Positions 60,570-64,000 of a stretch of 64,000 nucleotides of DNA are shown in pieces; the stretch's first letter is position 1; each line of letters begins with the position of its first letter. Origin of the DNA: an uncultured Brevibacillus sp. Lineage in GTDB: Bacteria; Bacillota; Bacilli; Brevibacillales; Brevibacillaceae. Below the pieces are notes generated by a model. It saw only the letters and a list, made by a program, of their open reading frames with translations. It was not told where the DNA came from and did no database searches. The position numbers and the translations under genes were made by a program. The DNA lies in the NCBI RefSeq assembly GCF_947502445.1, contig NZ_CANMZW010000007.1, positions 1-64,000 on the forward strand, given 5' to 3'.

Positions 60570-61122
60570 CGTGAGGAGCCATTCAACGTCAGCTGTGATG
60601 GTAGCCCTGCTGAAATATGCGGTATTCGCACTTTATTTGTATCTCGTGATCAAAATTTTGCTTTTAAAATTTGGAAGTATGGAGCTGGAGCTAATCTACG
60701 GTCAATGGCAGCAAAGTGTGAGCAATCCGAGCTCCATCTGGGAAAGACTGCAATACCGCGGGAATTTGGTGCCCTTCCACGAGATAGAGCGATACCTCGT
60801 GGCTATTCGGGAAAGCGGCAGTGTCCACAGCTTGATCAATTTTTTGGGAAATGTGATCGCCTTTATGCCATTTGGCTTTATGGTGCCTCTTCTTTTCTCC
60901 AAAAAGCTTCAGTCACTCGGAAAGGTCGTCCTGCTTTCATTTTTATTCAGCCTCGGCTTGGAAACGACCCAACTCGTCACCAATTGCGGAATCTTTGATG
61001 TAGACGATATTTTACTAAACACAACCGGAGGCGCTCTCGGCTACGGTGTGTACTTGTCTTATCGGCTGATGTTCTGGTGGAAGTCAGGAAAATCAAGGAC
61101 ACTTATGAGTGAAGCGCACTAA
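60562..61122 (+). CDS. VanZ-family membrane protein
   Basis: 186 residues from the ATG at 60562, overlapping the carboxypeptidase stop by eight bases. About four transmembrane helices and the VanZ-like core NLVPFHEIERYL ... LINFLGNVIAFMPFGFMVPLL ... ETTQLV ... FDVDDILLNTTGGALGY. VanZ gives low-level teicoplanin resistance in Enterococcus by an unclear mechanism. Confidence 0.9.
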   Translation: MTNVRSHSTSAVMVALLKYAVFALYLYLVIKILLLKFGSMELELIYGQWQQSVSNPSSIWERLQYRGNLVPFHEIERYLVAIRESGSVHSLINFLGNVIAFMPFGFMVPLLFSKKLQSLGKVVLLSFLFSLGLETTQLVTNCGIFDVDDILLNTTGGALGYGVYLSYRLMFWWKSGKSRTLMSEAH

Positions 61123-61142
61123 CTGATTTCTACTTGAAAGAC

Positions 61143-61171
61143 AAAAGCACCACTGGGGTGCTTTTTTTTAT
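61143..61171 (+). terminator. Terminator after vanZ-like gene
   Basis: AAAGCACC pairs with GGGTGCTTT around ACTG, followed by a run of T. Confidence 0.9.
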
Positions 61172-61236
61172 CTTTCTAATCATTCCCTACCTGCAACTAC
61201 TTCCAAAACGCCAGGAGTGAAAAGCAAAAGCTGGCA

Positions 61237-61441
61237 GAGGAAAAAGGAGAAAAAAGCGGGAGATCTTTGAAACACCGACAAAGGCGGAACGAAAAAAGAG
61301 AAACACGCCCTTAAGCGTCCACCCCTGAGATACTTACAGTGTGGGCTACTTTGGACGCGGTTTCTCTTTTTTCATGCAGCCGGACAGTCTAGGCTCCAGC
61401 GAAGTGTTTCAAGAATCTCCAGCGTTTTCTCCTTTTTCCTC
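61237..61441. repeat. 205-bp near-palindromic intergenic element
   Basis: The two ends are exact 17-bp inverted repeats (GAGGAAAAAGGAGAAAA at 61237-61253; complement at 61425-61441). Moving inward, the arms match again at GC-GGAGAT-TTGAAACAC, at a 14-bp perfect stem (GAAAAAAGAGAAAC 61291-61304; complement 61360-61373) and at GCGTCCA (61315-61321; 61352-61358). It could be a MITE-like palindromic repeat, or an RNA with a very long hairpin. No coding frame or transposase. Confidence 0.8.
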
Positions 61442-61541
61442 CTCCACTAAAGCCTGAACGACCCCTTGTTTTGTCCCAACACCTATGGTTACACTAGTAG
61501 AACCAATGAAAAAACATTTCGAAAGAGAAGGTGAATTCTCT

Positions 61542-63317
61542 TTGTTGAATAAAGCTGTAGAAGTCTTGCAAAAGTATTTTGGCTACGAATCATTTCGAGA
61601 TGGGCAAAAGAAGATCATTGAAAGTCTTTTGACGGGTCACGATACGGTGGGCATCATGCCGACCGGTGGCGGGAAATCCATCTGCTATCAGGTCCCGGCG
61701 ATGCTATACGACGGCGTGACGATTGTCATTTCTCCACTCATTTCGTTGATGAAGGACCAGGTAGACGTTCTCATCAGCATGGGCATACCAGCTACGCAAA
61801 TCAACAGCTCGCTTGATTATAGCGAGGTGCGCGATCGCTTGCGGATGGCAGCGCGCGGAGAGTACAAGCTGCTGTACATTGCCCCGGAGCGGCTCGAATC
61901 AGAAGCCTTTCAAGCTCTGATTCAGGATGTTCCGATTTCCTTTGTTGCTGTCGATGAAGCGCATTGTGTCTCACAGTGGGGCCACGATTTCCGCCCGAGC
62001 TACCTGGAGATCGCACGCTTTTTGCACGCATTGCCGAAGCGCCCGATTGTCGCCGCTTTGACAGCGACAGCAACTCCTGAAGTCACAGAAGATATTCGCA
62101 GACAGCTGGCATTAGCCGATGAACGTCTCTTCATCACAGGTTTTGGCAGGGACAATCTACTTTTATCCGTGCGAAAAGGAGAGAACAGACGAGAGTTTAT
62201 CCAGCAATATTTACGTGCGAATGCACAACAGGCCGGAATCATTTATGCGGCTACGCGAAAAGACGTTGATGCGCTCCACGTTGATCTGCATAAGCGCGGA
62301 TTTGAAGTGACCAAATATCATGCCGGGCTTACAGAGGAAGAGCGTGCGCATAACCAAGAGGCGTTTTTGTACGATGATGTGCGTACGATGATTGCGACCA
62401 ATGCGTTCGGGATGGGAATCGACAAGTCCAACGTCCGATACGTCATTCATTACAACATGCCGAAAAATTTGGAGGCGTACTACCAGGAGGCAGGGCGCGC
62501 AGGACGTGACGGGGAGCCGAGCGAGTGCATCCTGCTGTTCCAGCCGCAGGATATTCAGACCCAGACGTTCTTCATTGAGCAAAATCAATTGCTGGAAGAA
62601 CGCAAGGAGCACGAGTACAAAAAGCTGTACGCGATGATCGACTATTGCCGGACGCCGCGCTGTCTGCAGCAATACATTGTCCAATACTTCGGTGAAACGG
62701 ATGCGCAAGCGTGTGGACAATGCGGAAACTGCACGGATGAAACAGAGCTCTCCGATATTACGCTGGAGGCGCAGAAGATTTTTTCCTGTGTCAAACGGAT
62801 GAGAGAGCGCTTCGGCGCTGCCTTGGTCGCGCAAGTGCTCAAAGGCTCCAAAAACAAAAAGGTGACGCAGTTCCGTTTTGACGAATTGCCGACGTACGGC
62901 TTGATGAAGGAATACAAGGAAAAAGAAATCGTCGACCTGATCCAGCTGTTGATCGCGGAAGGCTATCTGCAAGTAACGGAAAGCCAGTATCCGGTTCTGA
63001 AGCTGGGAGAGCGGGCATTGCCAGTCCTCAAAGGTGAGGAGCGAGTCGTGCAGAAGATCGTGATTCGTCCGGTACAGCTGACTGAGGATGACGAGCTGTT
63101 TGAGAGGTTGCGTACGCTGCGCAAAGAAATCTCACAGCGCGAGGGCTTGCCGCCGTATGTTATTTTCCACGATAGCACCTTAAAGGAAATGAGCAGCTTG
63201 TGCCCGACAGACAAGCAAGCGATGCTCCAGATCAAAGGAGTCGGGGAGTCCAAATTTGATAAGTATGGTCAGCTCTTCCTGGAGTGTTTGCAAAGCTATG
63301 CTGCCGTAAAGTCGTGA
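61542..63317 (+). CDS. recQ: ATP-dependent DNA helicase RecQ
   Basis: 591 residues from a TTG at 61542 with AGAAGGTGA upstream; ATGs at 61485 and 61506 are in frame but lack ribosome sites. 3'-5' DNA helicase for recombination and fork repair. Motifs: QKKIIESLL, Walker A PTGGGKS, DEAH box ([20 protein letters not shown]), motif [12 protein letters not shown], the zinc-binding C-CxxC-C cluster ending CGQCGNC, winged helix (RQC) and C-terminal HRDC domain. Complete length for the long bacterial RecQ form. Confidence 0.95.
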   Translation: MLNKAVEVLQKYFGYESFRDGQKKIIESLLTGHDTVGIMPTGGGKSICYQVPAMLYDGVTIVISPLISLMKDQVDVLISMGIPATQINSSLDYSEVRDRLRMAARGEYKLLYIAPERLESEAFQALIQDVPISFVAVDEAHCVSQWGHDFRPSYLEIARFLHALPKRPIVAALTATATPEVTEDIRRQLALADERLFITGFGRDNLLLSVRKGENRREFIQQYLRANAQQAGIIYAATRKDVDALHVDLHKRGFEVTKYHAGLTEEERAHNQEAFLYDDVRTMIATNAFGMGIDKSNVRYVIHYNMPKNLEAYYQEAGRAGRDGEPSECILLFQPQDIQTQTFFIEQNQLLEERKEHEYKKLYAMIDYCRTPRCLQQYIVQYFGETDAQACGQCGNCTDETELSDITLEAQKIFSCVKRMRERFGAALVAQVLKGSKNKKVTQFRFDELPTYGLMKEYKEKEIVDLIQLLIAEGYLQVTESQYPVLKLGERALPVLKGEERVVQKIVIRPVQLTEDDELFERLRTLRKEISQREGLPPYVIFHDSTLKEMSSLCPTDKQAMLQIKGVGESKFDKYGQLFLECLQSYAAVKS

Positions 63318-63341
63318 TGATTCCTCGTCACGGCTTTTTTT
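63311..63341 (+). terminator. Terminator after recQ
   Basis: GTCGTGATGA pairs with TCGTCACGGC, then seven T; it overlaps the recQ stop codon. Confidence 0.88.
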
Positions 63342-63358
63342 CAAACGAGGAGGGCTAT

Positions 63359-63388
63359 ATGTACCAATTTTCAATGGTGATCAGATAA
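63359..63388 (+). CDS. Possible nine-residue leader peptide
   Basis: An ATG behind a strong ribosome site (GAGGAGG) begins a nine-codon frame MYQFSMVIR followed by TAA, in the leader before the nucleotidase gene. It may be a chance occurrence; no attenuator hairpin is obvious. Confidence 0.2.
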   Translation: MYQFSMVIR

Positions 63389-63504
63389 ATTGGCTGGTAT
63401 AGTTGAGTAATATTGGTAGAAAGAGAGGTTGTTTCTAGCAAAAAGAGAAAGAAAAAGGCAACAAATCGTAAGGTACTGACAATGAGACAAGTAGAGGGGA
63501 AAAC

Positions 63505-64000
63505 ATGAAAAAACTGCGAGGACGTATGGGAAAAACGCTGGCCAGCATCGCATTATCAGCGTTGGTACTCGGTAGCGGTGTCATGGGGGCGCCAGCACCG
63601 ACAAAAGCAGCAGAAGCACCAACCAAGATTACACTCTTGGGCACATCTGACATTCACGGACGCTTCATGCCGTGGGACTACGCTTTGGACGGACCGAATC
63701 AAAGCGGAAGCTTGACACAGCTGTTCACGATGATCAAAGAGATTCGCAAAGAGAACCCGAACACGGTGCTGGTGGATGCAGGAGACTCGATTCAAGACAA
63801 CTCTGCTGAGCTGTTCAATGACCAGCCACAATCTCCGATGATGGTTGCAATGAACGAAATGGGCTACGATGCGTGGGCGTTTGGTAACCATGAGTTCAAT
63901 TTTGGACTCGATACACTCGACAAACTCAGCAGTCAATATAAAGGGCCTGTACTTGCAGGTAACATCTATAAAGAAAACGGTGAGCGTTACTTCCCAGCCT
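63505..64000 (+). CDS. Secreted 5'-nucleotidase / 2',3'-cyclic phosphodiesterase family (partial)
   Basis: The first 165 residues are present; the gene runs off the window. GAGGGGA precedes the ATG. A signal peptide (about 1-36, ending ...PTKAAEA) is followed by the metallophosphoesterase core: LGTSDIHGRF (first metal motif), VDAGDSIQDN and FGNHEFNFG. This family splits extracellular nucleotides or cyclic nucleotides to nucleosides. The product could feed the purine-salvage route seen at 41001-47531, but no direct link is shown. Confidence 0.9.
   Translation, partial: MKKLRGRMGKTLASIALSALVLGSGVMGAPAPTKAAEAPTKITLLGTSDIHGRFMPWDYALDGPNQSGSLTQLFTMIKEIRKENPNTVLVDAGDSIQDNSAELFNDQPQSPMMVAMNEMGYDAWAFGNHEFNFGLDTLDKLSSQYKGPVLAGNIYKENGERYFPA

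Noticed and set aside
57782..61122. Complete glycopeptide-resistance cluster
   Set aside because: vanH, vanA/B-type ligase and vanX are absent, and the carboxypeptidase is an SxxK PBP, not a zinc-dependent VanY.
61237..61441. Insertion sequence
   Set aside because: No transposase frame and the arms meet near the centre; only a non-autonomous or RNA element is possible.

Overview
The window looks like the chromosome of a low-to-mid G+C Gram-positive spore-former of the Bacillales, most likely Brevibacillus or a close Paenibacillaceae relative. I infer this from consistent AGGAGG-type ribosome sites with many GTG and TTG starts, from Bacillus-type operons (petrobactin yclNOPQ, yxeKLMNO-Q, S-box metNPQ, yxcD, mpsC), from an extracellular copper amine oxidase with a stalk domain, and from the cell-wall genes. 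No rRNA, tRNA, CRISPR array, transposase or phage gene was seen. The genus call is inference and was not tested by any search.

Layout. 1-2137 (minus): a class D sortase, its likely substrate (a GNTPDS hexapeptide-repeat surface protein cut by the window edge) and a secreted YHYH/SH3 protein. 2277-18602: the most unusual part. A seven-gene, tightly packed 13.3 kb plus-strand operon encodes an extracellular vWA protein, a tubulin/FtsZ-like protein, a second protein that looks like a tubulin-fold paralogue without the GTP signature, a polytopic vWA protein, a beta-rich protein, a zinc-ribbon GTPase of DO-GTPase2 type and a GAP1-type GTPase-associated protein. A divergent three-gene minus operon (small membrane protein, zinc-ribbon membrane protein, TM/SH3 protein) shares the promoter region, where a 9-bp inverted repeat sits. 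I read this as a membrane-spanning NTPase/cytoskeletal system that senses something outside the cell; its function is unknown.

18861-28690: an AraC regulator diverging from copper amine oxidase and aldehyde dehydrogenase (an aromatic-amine catabolic unit analogous to E. coli feaR-tynA-feaB), a MATE exporter, a DUF4097-like lipoprotein, and a PadR-regulated ABC exporter. 28858-33853: iron acquisition, with Fur-like boxes before yclNOPQ and before a lone siderophore ATPase. 34487-39693: small envelope genes, an FAD-linked oxidase, and the methionine importer under a SAM riboswitch. 39806-40681: a frameshifted lipoprotein gene and mpsC.

41001-47531: a purine-salvage operon joining a PotABCD-like ABC importer to a nucleoside hydrolase and an adenine deaminase. 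47600-53236 (minus): a yxeKLMNO-Q operon for S-(2-succino)cysteine-type sulfur salvage, without yxeP. 53540-57508: a second MATE exporter, an MgtC-family protein, and fumC behind a promoter overlapped by a Fur-like box. 57782-61122: a VanR/VanS-like two-component system, a D-Ala-D-Ala carboxypeptidase and a VanZ protein, with the same 11-bp-spaced direct repeat before both halves. 61237-61441 is a 205-bp near-palindrome, followed by recQ and the start of a secreted 5'-nucleotidase.
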